Under the pieces are notes generated by a model that did not search any database, was not told where the DNA came from, and worked only from the letters and a program-made list of their open reading frames with translations. A stretch of DNA of 64,000 bases, taken from Corythucha ciliata. Its lineage: Eukaryota > Arthropoda > Insecta > Hemiptera > Tingidae. The stretch is taken from the NCBI GenBank assembly GCA_038030265.1, contig CM075941.1, positions 48,895,952-48,959,951 of the forward strand, in the 5' to 3' direction. This document shows, one piece after another, positions 20,338 through 31,703 of this stretch; position 1 is the stretch's first letter, and each line of letters starts with the position of its first letter. Both the position numbers and the translations under genes were made by a program.

Positions 20338-23300
20338 TTAACTTGTCTTCAATAGCTGGTCAGCATGCCTTTTAGTGGTCATATTTGTAGAAGGATCTCG
20401 TACTAAATAGACTCTTCGCCCCAACATTTTCTCCACAAGGGCTTCTTTCCATTTCTTCGCCTTCGGATCTGAGTAACACCTGTACAAGACTTTTTCCCCT
20501 TGACAGAATGTCACATTCCGTGTTCCTCGGTAATTCTTGACCTGAAGATTTTCAGCTTTTTCTTCATTTGAAGTCTTCATCAATGAGTCCAAGCACGTTC
20601 TTATTTCACGTCCAAACATCCGTTTCGCAGGTGTTTCTCCCGTCGTAGCATGTACTGACGTTCTGTAGGAAAACAAAAAACGATGAATAACCGTGTTCAA
20701 CTCTGAAATAATTTTCCCTTTCAAATTTTTCAACAATCCCATTTTGAAAGTTTTCACAGCATTCTCCGCTGCTCCGTTACTCGATGGGTGGAACGGGGGA
20801 GTAAGGATGTGTGAAACCGCGTTTTTCTTACAAAAATCTTGAAACTCTTGGGATCTGAACTGCGGACCGTTATCCGAGACCAGTATTTTTGGAAGTCCAT
20901 ACCGTGAAAATAAGTCCCGCAACCTGTCAACAGTTGCCTTAGCTGAAGTGCTTTTCATTTGGTAGACTTCCGGCCATTTGCTATAGGCATCTGTAACTAT
21001 CAAAAACATGTTATTTAAGAAAGGTCCCAAAAAATCTATATGGATGCGATCGAAGGGTTTTTCTGTACTAGGCCATTTCTGAAGCTCCGTTTTATTAGGC
21101 TCTTGTCTAAGACCTGCACAAATCGAGCATCCTCTAGCCAAAGCCTCAATTTCTTCATCTAACCCAGGCCACCAGAAATACGACCGAGCCCGTGATTTCA
21201 TTTTTTGAACTCCTAAATGAGTGGAGTGCAGTTCTTTTAATAACAATTTTTTGAACTGATCTGGGATCACCAGTCGATACCCCCACATAAGGACGCCCTG
21301 CTCAATGCTCAGCTCGTCTCTTTTAGCGTAAAATGGCATAAAAGTTGGATCGGTAACCTTTTTCCAGCCGTTACGTACCCAATCGAAAACCTTGCTTAGC
21401 GTCCGGTCACGCCGTGTCAAAGTCCGTATCTTCGACAAATCAATTTTCAACTCCTCTTCTACCAAATTCACATATTCTACCTCTTCTTCCTCGTTGGATG
21501 TCGAAACTTTGTCGGCATTCAGTCTGGACAAAGAATCAGCGACATTTTTCTCTCCTTTCACGTACTCCAAGTGATAATCTAATCCGGAAATGAAGAAAGC
21601 CCATCTCTGTAAACGACCTGAAGCCATTTCTGGAATTCCTTTATGTTCCCCAAAAAGAGCCAATAAAGGTTTATGATCTGATACCAAAGTGAACTTCTGG
21701 CCTTTCAGATATTGGAAAAACTTTTTTACACCCCAGTATAAAGCCAGTGCTTCTTTGTGGATCATCGAATACCGCTGCTCCGTTTTCGACATTATTCGAG
21801 AAGCAAATGCTATAGGTTTGTCAGCTGCACCCGGAAGTGAATGGAGCAGAACAGCACCCAGTCCCGTTTTGGAAGCATCGCAATACAATTTCAAAGACAA
21901 TCCTGGTTGAAAATGTGTCAAAATTTGGTCCGAAGCTAACTGCTTTTTAATTTCATTGAACGAAACCTCACACTCCGAGTTCCAACAGAATTTTACATTT
22001 TTTTGAGTCAACCGGTACAATGGAGTTAAAATATTGGCCATGTTTGGAACAAACCTCATGAAGTACGTCACCATTCCCAAAAAACTCTTTAGCTCAGACA
22101 AATTTGATGGACGTTTCATTTCAAGGATATCTTGTACTTTGGTGGGATCTTTCCTAATTCCTCTTCTATCAATGATATGACCCAGAAATTTAATTTCGGG
22201 TTCAAAAAATTTACACTTGTCCAAATTGAGACGAAATCCAGCCTTACTCAATGATTCAAATACATTTTCCAAATTTTCGAGATGCTCTTTTATTGTTTTT
22301 CCGGTAACAACCAAGTCGTCTAAATAATTCACGACTCCCGTAAGACCTTGCACACATTTTTCGACTACTTTTTGAAAAATTCCGACTGCTGGTTTGGTCC
22401 CAAAAGGTAAGCGATTCACCTTATAAATCCCTTTGTGAGTAGACCATGCGAGAATTAGCCCCGATTTGTCATCTAATTCCAGTTGATTATACGCATTACG
22501 AAAATCTAACTTGCTGAAATATTCTCCCCCTTGAAGAACATTCCAAATTTCTTCTACTCGAGGTAATGGGTGTTGAACATCTTCAAGAAACTTATTGACT
22601 GTTATTTTATAATTTGCACAAAGTCTTAATGACACCCCATCAGGTTTAAGTATAGGAACTAAAGGAGTCCCCCAAACCGAGCTATTGATTTTCGAAATTA
22701 CTCCGCTTCTCTCCAATCGTTCAAGTTCCTGATCCACCTTTTCCTTGAAGGCAAATGGAATAGGCCGAGGCTTACAAAATTTTGGACTAGCATCCTTCTT
22801 AATTGCTAAGCTTATTTTCTCATACTCATACTTCCCTAGGTCTTCTTGGAAAAGCGAATCATACTTCTTCAACAATTTATCTATGTCTCTCTTATTCTTA
22901 TTACCGAATTGAGAAATATGGTTTATAGTTGCCTCGAACGTTTGTAACCAGTCCCTTCCCAATAAAGGCTTCATTCCTTTAGGAACAACGACCATTTCAC
23001 ACATGTGTCTCTGATTCCTCCAAGATACGCAGCCGACTATTTTTCCCAAAGGCTTGATTATTTCTCCCCCATACGCTTTCAATTTGATACCGGTTTTTTG
23101 TAATGGAAGAAAGGAGAAATAATTGAAATAAATTTTGCTAGGAAGAACCGAGACCCCAGCTCCCGTGTCAATTTCTAATTGAAGTTTTTTTCCTTCAAGT
23201 AGCACAGTCGTTTCAATGGGACTAACATGATTCAATCCTACATGGAACACATCCAAAAGACCCAAATCATTCATGTCTTTTTCTTCTTCTTCGATCGTTT

Positions 23301-24069
23301 TCGTGCTACATATTTTATCAGTACAAACAACTGCTAAATGACCTTTTTTTCCACACTTCTTACAAATGTAATTCTTGTACCTGCAGTTCACGAAGTCATG
23401 ATTATCCTTTCCACAAGAACGACATTTTTGAAACTGTCTGGGCTTCAACTTATTGATTTCTTCTGACCGACTGTGTTCTTGCTTCGAAAATGACTCTTTT
23501 CTCAAAGCAATGTCATAAAGGTCCATGAGCGATTTCTTTTGAGGATCTTCTTCACAAAGCCGATCTAAAATATTAGTATGAATAATACCACAGACAAACT
23601 TATCCTTAAGGACTTGTTCCAGACATTCGCCGAATTCACAGTCAGCTGCGAACTTCTTACACCGAACAAACCAATCTGCAACACTTTCATTTTCATGTTG
23701 TTCCATTTTGTAGAAACGGATCCTCTGTCGAAAAATAGAAACTCGACACGAAAATTGCCTGTCCATCAAACTGCAAATTTCATTATATGTTTTAATTTTT
23801 GGTAGTTCCGGAGAACACAAATTTCGCAAATAAGAATACGCTTCTGTTCCCATCAGCGAAATAAAAACTGATGTTTTACGATCTTCCTCGACAGCATTCA
23901 CTTCAAAATACTGGTCTAAGCGTTCCTTGTATATTGACCAATTATCAGAACTCACGTTAAATTCTGATATGTTACCGATATTCAACGGCCGTACAACTGA
24001 TTCCGACGAACGAGCCACATTTCCTTCCCTTCGAGCTTCTTCACTGTACACGCGTCTTCTCAGTGGCAT
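20338..24069 (-). CDS. Gag-Pol polyprotein of Gypsy/Ty3 retrotransposon, intact
   Basis: Single uninterrupted 1243-residue frame from ATG 24067-24069 to TAA 20338-20340. Order: Gag-like N-terminal domain; two CCHC knuckles, CRSCGKDNHDFVNC (about 215) and CKKCGKKGHLAVVC (about 233); aspartic protease with IDTGAGVSVLP (about 298); reverse transcriptase with LDFRNAYNQLEL and the catalytic VNYLDDLVV (about 581); RNase H with CDASKTGLGAVL; zinc-binding domain of integrase; and integrase core with IHIDFLGPF, VSDNGPQF and NGAAENAVK giving the D,D,E triad. RT-RNase H-integrase order defines the Gypsy/Ty3 group. No separate Gag stop or frameshift is seen, so Gag and Pol would be made as one chain. It packages RNA, copies it to DNA and inserts it. 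Confidence 0.95.
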   Translation of the reverse strand: MPLRRRVYSEEARREGNVARSSESVVRPLNIGNISEFNVSSDNWSIYKERLDQYFEVNAVEEDRKTSVFISLMGTEAYSYLRNLCSPELPKIKTYNEICSLMDRQFSCRVSIFRQRIRFYKMEQHENESVADWFVRCKKFAADCEFGECLEQVLKDKFVCGIIHTNILDRLCEEDPQKKSLMDLYDIALRKESFSKQEHSRSEEINKLKPRQFQKCRSCGKDNHDFVNCRYKNYICKKCGKKGHLAVVCTDKICSTKTIEEEEKDMNDLGLLDVFHVGLNHVSPIETTVLLEGKKLQLEIDTGAGVSVLPSKIYFNYFSFLPLQKTGIKLKAYGGEIIKPLGKIVGCVSWRNQRHMCEMVVVPKGMKPLLGRDWLQTFEATINHISQFGNKNKRDIDKLLKKYDSLFQEDLGKYEYEKISLAIKKDASPKFCKPRPIPFAFKEKVDQELERLERSGVISKINSSVWGTPLVPILKPDGVSLRLCANYKITVNKFLEDVQHPLPRVEEIWNVLQGGEYFSKLDFRNAYNQLELDDKSGLILAWSTHKGIYKVNRLPFGTKPAVGIFQKVVEKCVQGLTGVVNYLDDLVVTGKTIKEHLENLENVFESLSKAGFRLNLDKCKFFEPEIKFLGHIIDRRGIRKDPTKVQDILEMKRPSNLSELKSFLGMVTYFMRFVPNMANILTPLYRLTQKNVKFCWNSECEVSFNEIKKQLASDQILTHFQPGLSLKLYCDASKTGLGAVLLHSLPGAADKPIAFASRIMSKTEQRYSMIHKEALALYWGVKKFFQYLKGQKFTLVSDHKPLLALFGEHKGIPEMASGRLQRWAFFISGLDYHLEYVKGEKNVADSLSRLNADKVSTSNEEEEVEYVNLVEEELKIDLSKIRTLTRRDRTLSKVFDWVRNGWKKVTDPTFMPFYAKRDELSIEQGVLMWGYRLVIPDQFKKLLLKELHSTHLGVQKMKSRARSYFWWPGLDEEIEALARGCSICAGLRQEPNKTELQKWPSTEKPFDRIHIDFLGPFLNNMFLIVTDAYSKWPEVYQMKSTSAKATVDRLRDLFSRYGLPKILVSDNGPQFRSQEFQDFCKKNAVSHILTPPFHPSSNGAAENAVKTFKMGLLKNLKGKIISELNTVIHRFLFSYRTSVHATTGETPAKRMFGREIRTCLDSLMKTSNEEKAENLQVKNYRGTRNVTFCQGEKVLYRCYSDPKAKKWKEALVEKMLGRRVYLVRDPSTNMTTKRHADQLLKTS

Positions 24070-24092
24070 TTTGAAAGTCCTGTCGCCAAAAA

Positions 24093-24215
24093 TGTAATGT
24101 CGGATACCCTGAAAACTCGTGTTCAGAGAACCCGAGTGAAATGAAACAGTTTCACATAGACAACCAAATCAAAACTGTTTTTATTGTTTTTCAACTCATG
24201 TGTTCAAACCTCACA
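24093..24215 (-). repeat. 5' LTR of the Gypsy element
   Basis: 123 bp, minus strand starting TGTGAGGTTTGAACACATG and ending CATTACA. It carries AATAAA at 24180-24185. Just downstream on the minus strand (24088 and lower) is TGGCGACAGGACTTTC, which lies where the primer-binding site should be and begins TGG as expected for complementarity to a tRNA 3' end. The tRNA was not identified. Confidence 0.88.
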
Positions 24216-24220
24216 GATGT

Positions 24221-25368
24221 GCATTTTTTGGTTTGAAAAAAAAAAATTTACATTTATAATTTAAATTCGTACCTTGTGAAGGCATTTTTGTGGCTAAAAT
24301 CAGAAAAATGGCAAATTCATGCATGGCTATAGTACAATGTTAAAAATTACGCTAATTCACGGCTAGAACTGAAAAGAAGCAATAATCTATATCTATAAAA
24401 GTTTTATAAAATTGCTATTGCTAATTTGCGGGTAATATTTAGAAAATGAAATAATCAGCCTGGTCGGAATTAAGAGAAAAAGATTAACTTTAAGCCTAAA
24501 AATTGCTAATTCGCGGCTAAGAATGGAAAAAATCGCCAATTTACAGCTGAAATTGCGCCAAACGCCAATTTGTGACAGAAATTGAGAAAATTCGCTAATT
24601 CACAGGTTTGAAACGCCACGACACGTCGCCACTACAGTTTTAAAAAAAGCGCTAATTCGCGGTTGAAATTGAGAAAAATTCGTATTTGTACCAAAAACTG
24701 AATATACGCCAATTTGCGGATTTTGAAGGCAGCTTTTCAGGCTGAAATTGAAAAAAAAGCCAATTTGTGGCAATAGGTGAAGAAACCACTAATTCCCGAG
24801 TAAACCGAGGAAAATCGCTCATGCATTGCGTATGGTGAAACAAAAACATCGTAATTCGTGAAAAGTCCCCCTATTTTGAGGCTAATATTGAGGAAAACAC
24901 TTAAGAAAAACGTTAATTTCCAGCTGAAACTGAGAAAAGTGCTAATCCCCTGGTAAAAAGATTAAAAAATCGGTAATATGCTGCTGAAATTGAGGAAAAC
25001 GTGGTTAACTAAGAAACATCGCTCTCAGGATAAAAACGATACTTTGCTGCTAAAGTTGAGAAAATGCGCAAATTCATGGTTATGGGTGGGGGTGGGGCAA
25101 ATTCGCCAATATGCGGCTGAAATTGAGAAGAACGATACACTTGGCCAAAATTGAGAAAAGCGCTAATTTGCGGGTAGAGTCCAAAAATCGCCCTTAACTG
25201 AGAGATTGAGGCTATGATGAGGCCAGCAAGATGTCCAGATTCAAGAGTGTGCTGGCTGGGTGGAATGATGACTAAAATGTGAAATTACCCGCCTCCTTTC
25301 AACCTTACGAGATTTCAATCTGATACCCCCCCCCCCACACCAGGACAAATTCCTACTTACGCCACTTG
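24221..25368. repeat. Minisatellite-type element, right part with terminal repeat
   Basis: Continuation of 19380-20159 beyond the Gypsy insertion. Ends with AATCTGATACC, a C11 tract (25326-25336) and CTACTTACGCCACTTG, which is the inverted terminal sequence of the 3830-6114 family. The segment at about 25200-25290 is also an inverted, diverged copy of about 3910-4010, so the two elements are colinear over the end as well as the array. Confidence 0.65.
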
Positions 25369-25565
25369 TTTGGGATTTCGATCTTTGAAACTTTTGTACC
25401 GTTTTTCTCAAATTTCAAATTGGCTCGAGGATATCGCTCGTGTCATAATTGCTTTGAAACTATTTTTTTTTCAGAGAATTTCATGCAAAAACTCCTCCAA
25501 AAGCTCCAAGTAAGGCGCGAAATAGTACCCGCTGAGTTTTCGAAGTAATATTGGCTCTGAAGATG
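25369..25565. other. No gene recognised
   Basis: Between the minisatellite element and the right end of the TAATTAC-type transposon. No supported frame. Confidence 0.4.
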
Positions 25566-25747
25566 GAAATGTAATTGGTAATTACAATTACCAATAATTG
25601 TTAATTACAAATTACTTCGAAAAAGTGCTTTTAATTACAAATTATCAATTACAATGGCGTGTTGTTATCAATTACAAATTACCAATTACTAATTGTAATT
25701 GAATTACGTAATTCAATTACATGTAATTCAATTACTGCCCAGCCCTG
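25566..25747. repeat. Right terminal region of the TAATTAC-type transposon
   Basis: Dense AATTACAAATTAC and GTAATTGAATTAC motifs, ending ATTCAATTACTGCCCAGCCC. It is the inverted partner of 19037-19200. Possible 8-bp flanks (CCCAATGG left, GCCAGTGG right) agree at only some positions, so the target duplication is uncertain. Confidence 0.5.
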
Positions 25748-27890
25748 CCAGTGGGCGTGAGAGTGAAAACACAGTTTTTAACCTTATTCCCTACGTCTAA
25801 TTAGCCGGTGAATGCTTTTTAAACTCTTCAAATTGCATAGTATTTAGAGTTTGTGGACTCTCTCTCCAGTGATGGGCATTCACTTGCGTCTGTGAGAAGC
25901 ACCCGTGGAGGGTACAGTGGCTTTATAAAGACAGTGCGGACATTCGGAAGGCCCCGCCATCTTGTTTCAAGATTTCCGTGCCCCTATGGAGGAAATGTAT
26001 ATGAAACAGTGGCTTTGCTCATATTTTCCATTTTTTATATTTTTTTAAACGCGTTTTTGGCCCGATAATTATTTTTCCACAGTTGCTAACTAATCAAAGA
26101 ATATAAAAAAGAAAGATTCTCCTTAAATAAAAGGCTTGTTAAGAATTAGTGAATTTTTCAAGTGACAGTTAGCTGGTAACGCTCACTTTGTACAATCCGT
26201 TCTTACCTAAGTTGATTCAACTTTTGTTTTCCTCTAAAGGCTAATTTAATTTATCAGCATTAATCTTAAAAAATCAAGCCATTTTTCGAGACAATACCCC
26301 CCCTCCCGTTACTCAATAATGAACAATTGAAAAAGACACACTTAAAATCGTAGAATGCACTCTTGCTCGTACTTTGGGCGTTGGTGAGGTGGATTTAATG
26401 CGGTATCGGGGAAAGAAAAGACGAAAAGTTTCCTGTTAAGGGATTTTTCAATTCTTTATTATTAAATACAAAATAATATACAGGGTGGAAGAGCATAAAC
26501 TTTTGGATAATTTTTGTTGTCAGATTCAAAAGGAGCGCATTTTTGCGGTCAGCGGTTTCCGTTTTCGAAAAAAAAAATTAAATTGTGTCATTGATTGTGT
26601 GACCGGGACGGCGCGGCGGCTCAAAGCTTGGCAAACCCGGGATTTTGAATTTGTTTAGGCCTGATTTTAGCGCATGGGCTTTAAACGCAGTTGATTAAAA
26701 CTGATAGAGTTTCCCATTTGCATAAAATTCTGTAACAGGGCAATTCCTTTTGCACCCACCTTCTTCATTAACATAATTATGATTTAATTCAGAGAGGACA
26801 GGTGGAAATGAATTACCCTGTTGCAGAATTTTACGCAAATGTAAAACGCACTGGGTTAAGATACGAGGGGGTGATTCTCTATAATTGAGGTACCTGACTA
26901 ATTTCCCATCGTAAGTCACCTGATAACATTGCACTTATTGAATCAATGAATAAAATCACCGGTGGCTTACGCTATTGATTTCGACCCAAAGTTACAGAAT
27001 TCATGGGCCTGTTCAATGAAATTAGCAGCAGTTGATATCAACAGTCAATCATGCACTTGATTTCATTCAATTTTGTCGATTTAACTAATGACATCTTACG
27101 ACTTATTGTTGTTAAAGTTATAAAACGGACCTCCAGGCCTTAGATTTGCTTTTTTCGTAAAAATTATTGTGTGAATGAATACCCTCCTTTGAGCCGTCGT
27201 CAAGGCCTCGCAAATAGCTTAATTTTCTTGAAAACGATTAATCCTCGTGCTCTTTTTGTTCGTCGAAAATTGTCAAAAGATGAAATGAGTCATGCCTTTA
27301 AAAACGCTGTCTAATTAAATAGTATTTCCCAGTTACAAGAGATATATATTTTTTTAAGCAAACTTATTACATGATGAAAATGAATCTGCGAAGTCCATTG
27401 GCGAAGAAACCCGTTGAAAACAGTGCAAAATAAATAGAGAACAAGCAACAAGTGATACTGAGTAGCTCACTCCGAGCTCCGCTTAATTATCTTTCCTGAG
27501 GGATGAGAATCATTTCTGGTGCCACTTCATATCCCAATAAGTGCAAATCACTACACAATACGAACTTCGGGTATTTAGAGTCTGTTAAAAATTAATTAAA
27601 GCAAGTAAATCGGCCAAAACCACTTCTCTCTATGCAATCTTAGTAGAAGTTGATAAAGAACTTGAAACAAGATGGAGCAGCCAATCAGAAAGAATCACAG
27701 AATGGCCGCACTGTATCTCATGAAGCCACTGTAGTGGAGGGATTCCAAGAGCGCCCTTGCGGCCCCATGTTGAACGATTACTTTTCCCCAAAGGACTGGC
27801 GGGTGCTTGTTAACAAGTCATTACGCGTATATTTGTCGATTGAGTGTTTTTAACGGTTTTAAGACTGCCGGTCTCTACTGCATTATTTCA
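25748..27890. other. No complete gene recognised
   Basis: Contains an inverted-repeat element at about 26705-26850 (listed separately) and ACAGGGTGG near 26480, a sequence often seen at transposon ends. Other frames are short. Confidence 0.4.
26705..26850. repeat. Foldback element with about 40-bp arms
   Basis: Left arm about 26709-26749, including TTGCATAAAATTCTGTAACAG. Right arm about 26804-26845, the complement TTGCGTAAAATTCTGCAACAG with a few differences. A core of about 55 bases separates them. Small non-autonomous element or hairpin. Confidence 0.5.
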
Positions 27891-27986
27891 ATGACGTTCG
27901 TGTGTTTTTGTGGACACAAAATCAGAGACAATTACAACCTCAGTAGGCACAAAAAGAGATGCCATCAAGAAAACAGCGCAAATAAG
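27891..27986 (+). CDS. Candidate first coding exon with a small zinc-finger motif
   Basis: ATG at 27891 opens a 32-codon frame containing CFCGHKIRDNYNLSRHKKRC, whose cysteine/histidine spacing and LSRHKK tail look like a degenerate C2H2-type finger. The frame runs to AAG at 27984-27986, directly followed by GTAAGC, a good splice-donor match, which would leave phase 0. The next exon was not found. It may belong to a transposon-encoded DNA-binding protein or to a cellular gene. Confidence 0.35.
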
Positions 27987-28148
27987 GTAAGCCAGGTTTA
28001 GTTTGATTATACAAATACAAGTTTCTTCGAGAGAGAACCAAAACAGAATAAATTTTATTTTTATATCATGTGGAACTTTGTCAATGAAGTGGATGGAGAA
28101 GTGAAGTTGCCACAATACTCCCCCCCCCCCAAAATTCCGACGAAATAT

Positions 28149-28298
28149 AGGTCTATTCGTTTGTCGTCCGGAGCTGCACTATTAGCACTGAAAGTACTAA
28201 CCTTTCATTATTTTTTGGCGTTATTTCACATGATAACCCGCGAGGTTGCAAAATTTCGTGCTGCTCGGAGTAGTCCGGGACGACAAACGAATAGACCT
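28149..28298. mobile_element. 150-bp MITE with TAT flanks
   Basis: Perfect 21-bp terminal inverted repeats starting AGGTCTATTCGTTTGTCGTC. Flanked by TAT at 28146-28148 and 28299-28301, consistent with a 3-bp target duplication. Non-coding core. No related transposase found in the window. Confidence 0.7.
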
Positions 28299-28385
28299 TA
28301 TGTCTTTTAAGTGCACAGAGCGTTACGAGAGGTCGACGAAAATGCACGTGACGACTTTCTGAAGGTGGCTTGTAGTTGATCATTG

Positions 28386-31095
28386 TTAGTGATGCCGATG
28401 AGGCGTGGGAGGAATGACGAGGGGTGTCAGTGGGTTTGATAAGACTGACAACAATTTTCTGATTCGAGGAAGGCGGGTTTCAAACGGTCGACTGAGATAG
28501 TGATATTTTTGCCATTTTTGTCCAAAGTGCGAAATACTTCTGGTGCCGTTTAATGACTTTGAACGGGCCTTCATATGGAGGTTGGAGAGATTTCTTGATG
28601 GAGTCAGTTCTGATGAAGACGTGGGAACTCGTGTAGAGATCAGGGGGTAAAAAAACATGAGGTTCACTGTGCCGGGAGATTGAAGGTAAGCGGAGACGTT
28701 GCATGAACAGTCGAAGTTGTGTTACGAGGTCATGCGCGTTCAAATGAGTTTTGGGGCTGTCTTCGAGGAAATCACCGGGTAAACGTAAACGCTTGACCGT
28801 GGACGATGTCGGTTGGTGCGAATCCAAAATCTTCTTTAACTGTAGAGCGAAGGTGGAGGAGAATGATTGGGAGAACTGTCGTCCAGCTCGAGGTCGGACT
28901 GGGCCGTGATGGCAGCTTTGAGAGTTCTGTGCCACCTTTCTATCATCCCGTTTGACTGGGTATGATAAGGTGTTGTGTGAATATGCCGAATGCCTAGCAG
29001 TTGAGAAAATTGTTTGAAAATACTTGATTCGAATTGACGGCCTTGATCGGATGTCAATGTGAGCGGAACGCCAAACCGTGAAATCCAGCCTGCGAGGAAA
29101 GTGCGGGCAACAGTTTCACTTGTTGAGTCTGACATAGGGTAGGCTTCTGGCCTACGCGAAAAACGGTCGATGCAGGTTAAAACAAAGCGTTTCCCATTCG
29201 AGTTTGGTATCGATGTGCACATGTTCGAAACGGTGGCGAGGAATCTCGAAGGAGGTGAGAGGACTGTATGTGTGCGGCGCCCGTCTTTGGTTTGTTGACA
29301 TTGATGACAGGATCTGGCCCACATTGTACAGTCACGCCGGATGTCAGGCCAAATATAACGTTTAGTTACGAGCCGGACTGTCGCTCGAACTCCCGGGTGG
29401 GTGGTTTTATGAATTGTGTCAAAAGATTTCGCGACGCATTGGTTTAGGAACGTAAGGCCGAACATTATTGTGTGAGGTATCGCAGTAGAGTGGCGTATTG
29501 CTGCTGAAGGGAATAATCTTTTCAAGTTTGACACTGGAGTTACATAGCATTGAGGGTAACTCGTCGTCCGTTGATTGGAGTCTTGCCATTCGGTCGAAAT
29601 CGACGGTAGAGGGTAGAGCGAGGGCTGAAATACGTGACAAGGTATCGGCTACTGCGTTTTTTTTCGCCGGAGATGTGTTCGATTTGGGTAGTAAATTGAC
29701 TGATGTACGCGAGTTGTCGAGCTTGTGTGGGGGAAGCTTTGTCCGATCTTTGCTGGAAAGCGTACGTTAGTGGTTAATGATCGGTGTAGACGACAAAGTC
29801 TCGACCCTCAAGAAGATATCTGAAATGTTTGATTGTTTCATAAATAGCGAGTAACTCACGGTCGTAAGTGCTGTATTTGAGCTGACTGGGCTGTAATTTA
29901 CGTGAGAAAAAACCGAGAGGTTGTTTGTTGTTGTGAATTAATTGATGAACGACGCCACCGATGGCGACATCTGAAGCATCTGTGCAAATAGAAAGAGGAG
30001 CAGTGAGAGAAGGATGGGCGAGTGTTGTGGCTTGGGAAAGGGCAGTTTTGAGGTCGGCGAACGCAGTTTGTATGGGATCTGTCCAATTTAGAGGAGTAGT
30101 GTCTTTTTTCTGGCGACCTGCGATTGCAGCTTGAAGTGACATCTGTAATTCTGCGGCTATTGGGATAAAACGTTTGTAAAAATTGAGCATACCTAGAAAA
30201 CGTCGTAGTTCGATGGTCGTCTTTGGTACTGGATAGTCTAGAATGGGTTTAACTCGATTCAAATTGGGAGATAACCCAGTTGAGGAGACTTCATGTTCAA
30301 GGAATGTGAGTTGTGTGACACCCAAGACACATTTCGCGGCATTTTTTTTGAGACCGTATGCGTTGAGGCGATCGAAAAGAAGTTTCAAGTGCTCCAGGTG
30401 TTGTTTCTCCGAAGCTGACGCTACAAGAATGTCGTCCAAGTACACGTAGATGAAGTTTAAGCCTCGTGTGACTTCATGAATGAACCGTTGAAAGGTAGCT
30501 GCGGCATTTCGAAGAACGTACGGCATAAACGAATGTTCAAAAAGGCCGAAAGGTGTGATTACAGCGGTTTTGGGAATGTCTGTCTCGTGGACAGGAATTT
30601 GTTGGTACGCGTGTTGTAGGTCGATGGAAGAAAAAATGTTTGTTCCGTGAAGAATATGGTTGCAATCGTGGAGGTGTGGAATGGGATAGCGATCTGGTAT
30701 GGTTATGGAATTTAGACGTCTATAATCACCGCAAATGCGCCATGTTCCGTTCTTCTTCATCACCATGTGGATTGGGCTAGCTCAGTTGCTGCGGGAAGGA
30801 CGTATGAGACCTTTTTTTATTTGAGCGTCGAAACTTTCTTTGGCTGCAGCCAGTTTGTCTGGTGCTAAGCGACGTGCTGAAGCGGAGACAGGTTGACCTT
30901 TGGTTTCGATGAAGTGTTCAGTATTGTGTGGGGCGCGAGTTTGCGTTTCGGCTGAAAGTAAATTGGGGTAAAAGGAAAGAAGAGACCAGTAAGGGGAATC
31001 ATGTTTATTGAGGGTGGATAGACCGAGTGAAGGAATGTTGGTTGAAATCACGGTCGTTGAACAATGGCGTCGGTCAATCAAACGACGGGTTTTGA
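28386..31095 (-). pseudogene. Decayed Gypsy/Ty3 Pol (RT, RNase H, integrase)
   Basis: Read on the minus strand: a protease-RT linker (PYWSLLSFYPNLLSAE), then RT with VMKKNGTWRICGDYRRLNS, SSIDLQHAYQQIPV and VYLDDILVA, RNase H ending VVYTDH, integrase zinc domain (HPGVRATVRLV, CHQCQQTKDGR), integrase core (SDQGRQFES, NGMIERWHRTLK) and a C-terminal tail (PYEGPFKVIKRH). Breaks: in-frame TGA at 30782-30784 before the RT, in-frame TAA at 29774-29776 in RNase H, and frame changes between about 29640 and 28667 in the integrase. The integrase D in the usual TCIDRFSRRPEAYP context remains visible. Gag and most of the protease are absent on this strand. No LTRs identified. Confidence 0.85.
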
Positions 31096-31362
31096 AATTA
31101 GCATTAAACCTATTAGCAACTTGGTAGTTCTTCAGTTCTCGGTCGCCGTCGAACTTCTCTTGAAATGGGAGACGATGTTCCGATTTTTTTTGAGAATCTC
31201 GGATAATTCGGCATCCTGCAGCCCACTCTGTAGTATCAAGTTGATTCCATGGGCGAAACAGCCCCAATGATGAAGTTTTAGATAATTTATAATGGCACTT
31301 TTCATGTTCGCAGCGTTGTCGGTCACTACGACTAGATTTTTTCCTTGCAGGCCCCAGTCACT

Positions 31363-31393
31363 TGGATAGAGGGGTGCAACTGCACCCCTCTAT
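31363..31393. repeat. Short perfect hairpin inside the hAT fragment
   Basis: GATAGAGGGGTGCA is followed almost at once by TGCACCCCTCTATC. The hairpin sits exactly where the hAT frame is lost. Confidence 0.6.
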
Positions 31394-31703
31394 CTGTGAT
31401 TGCAGTGCAAATTTTTCGTTCACGAAATGACTAGTGAAGGCCAGGTATGACTCCATGTTCACCGAAGACCATGTGTCTAGTTTCAGACAGACTTTAGAAC
31501 TATTTTTAATAATCTCCTTGCAAGGTGTTTTGCACTCCTCGTATCTTGCGGGTAAGAGCGTTTTCGACACATGGTGCCTCGACGGAAGCTTGTAACCCGG
31601 AGCCACAACCTTAACAAAGTTCGCGAACCTCTCATCTTCCATGATCGAAAAAAACAGATAATCTTTCACGAATAAATTGAGAAGGTGGCCGTGCAATTTC
31701 TTA

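Larger units (their letters stand above)
20165..24215 (-). mobile_element. Complete Gypsy/Ty3 LTR retrotransposon with GATGT target duplication
   Basis: 4051-bp element on the minus strand: two 123-bp LTRs (20165-20287 and 24093-24215), a single Gag-Pol frame between them, and a perfect 5-bp duplication GATGT at 20160-20164 and 24216-24220. LTRs have TG...CA ends on the minus strand and differ at two positions, both within one T-rich tract. The body lies inside a minisatellite-type element. All marks of a recent and possibly competent insertion are present. No envelope frame is seen. Confidence 0.93.
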
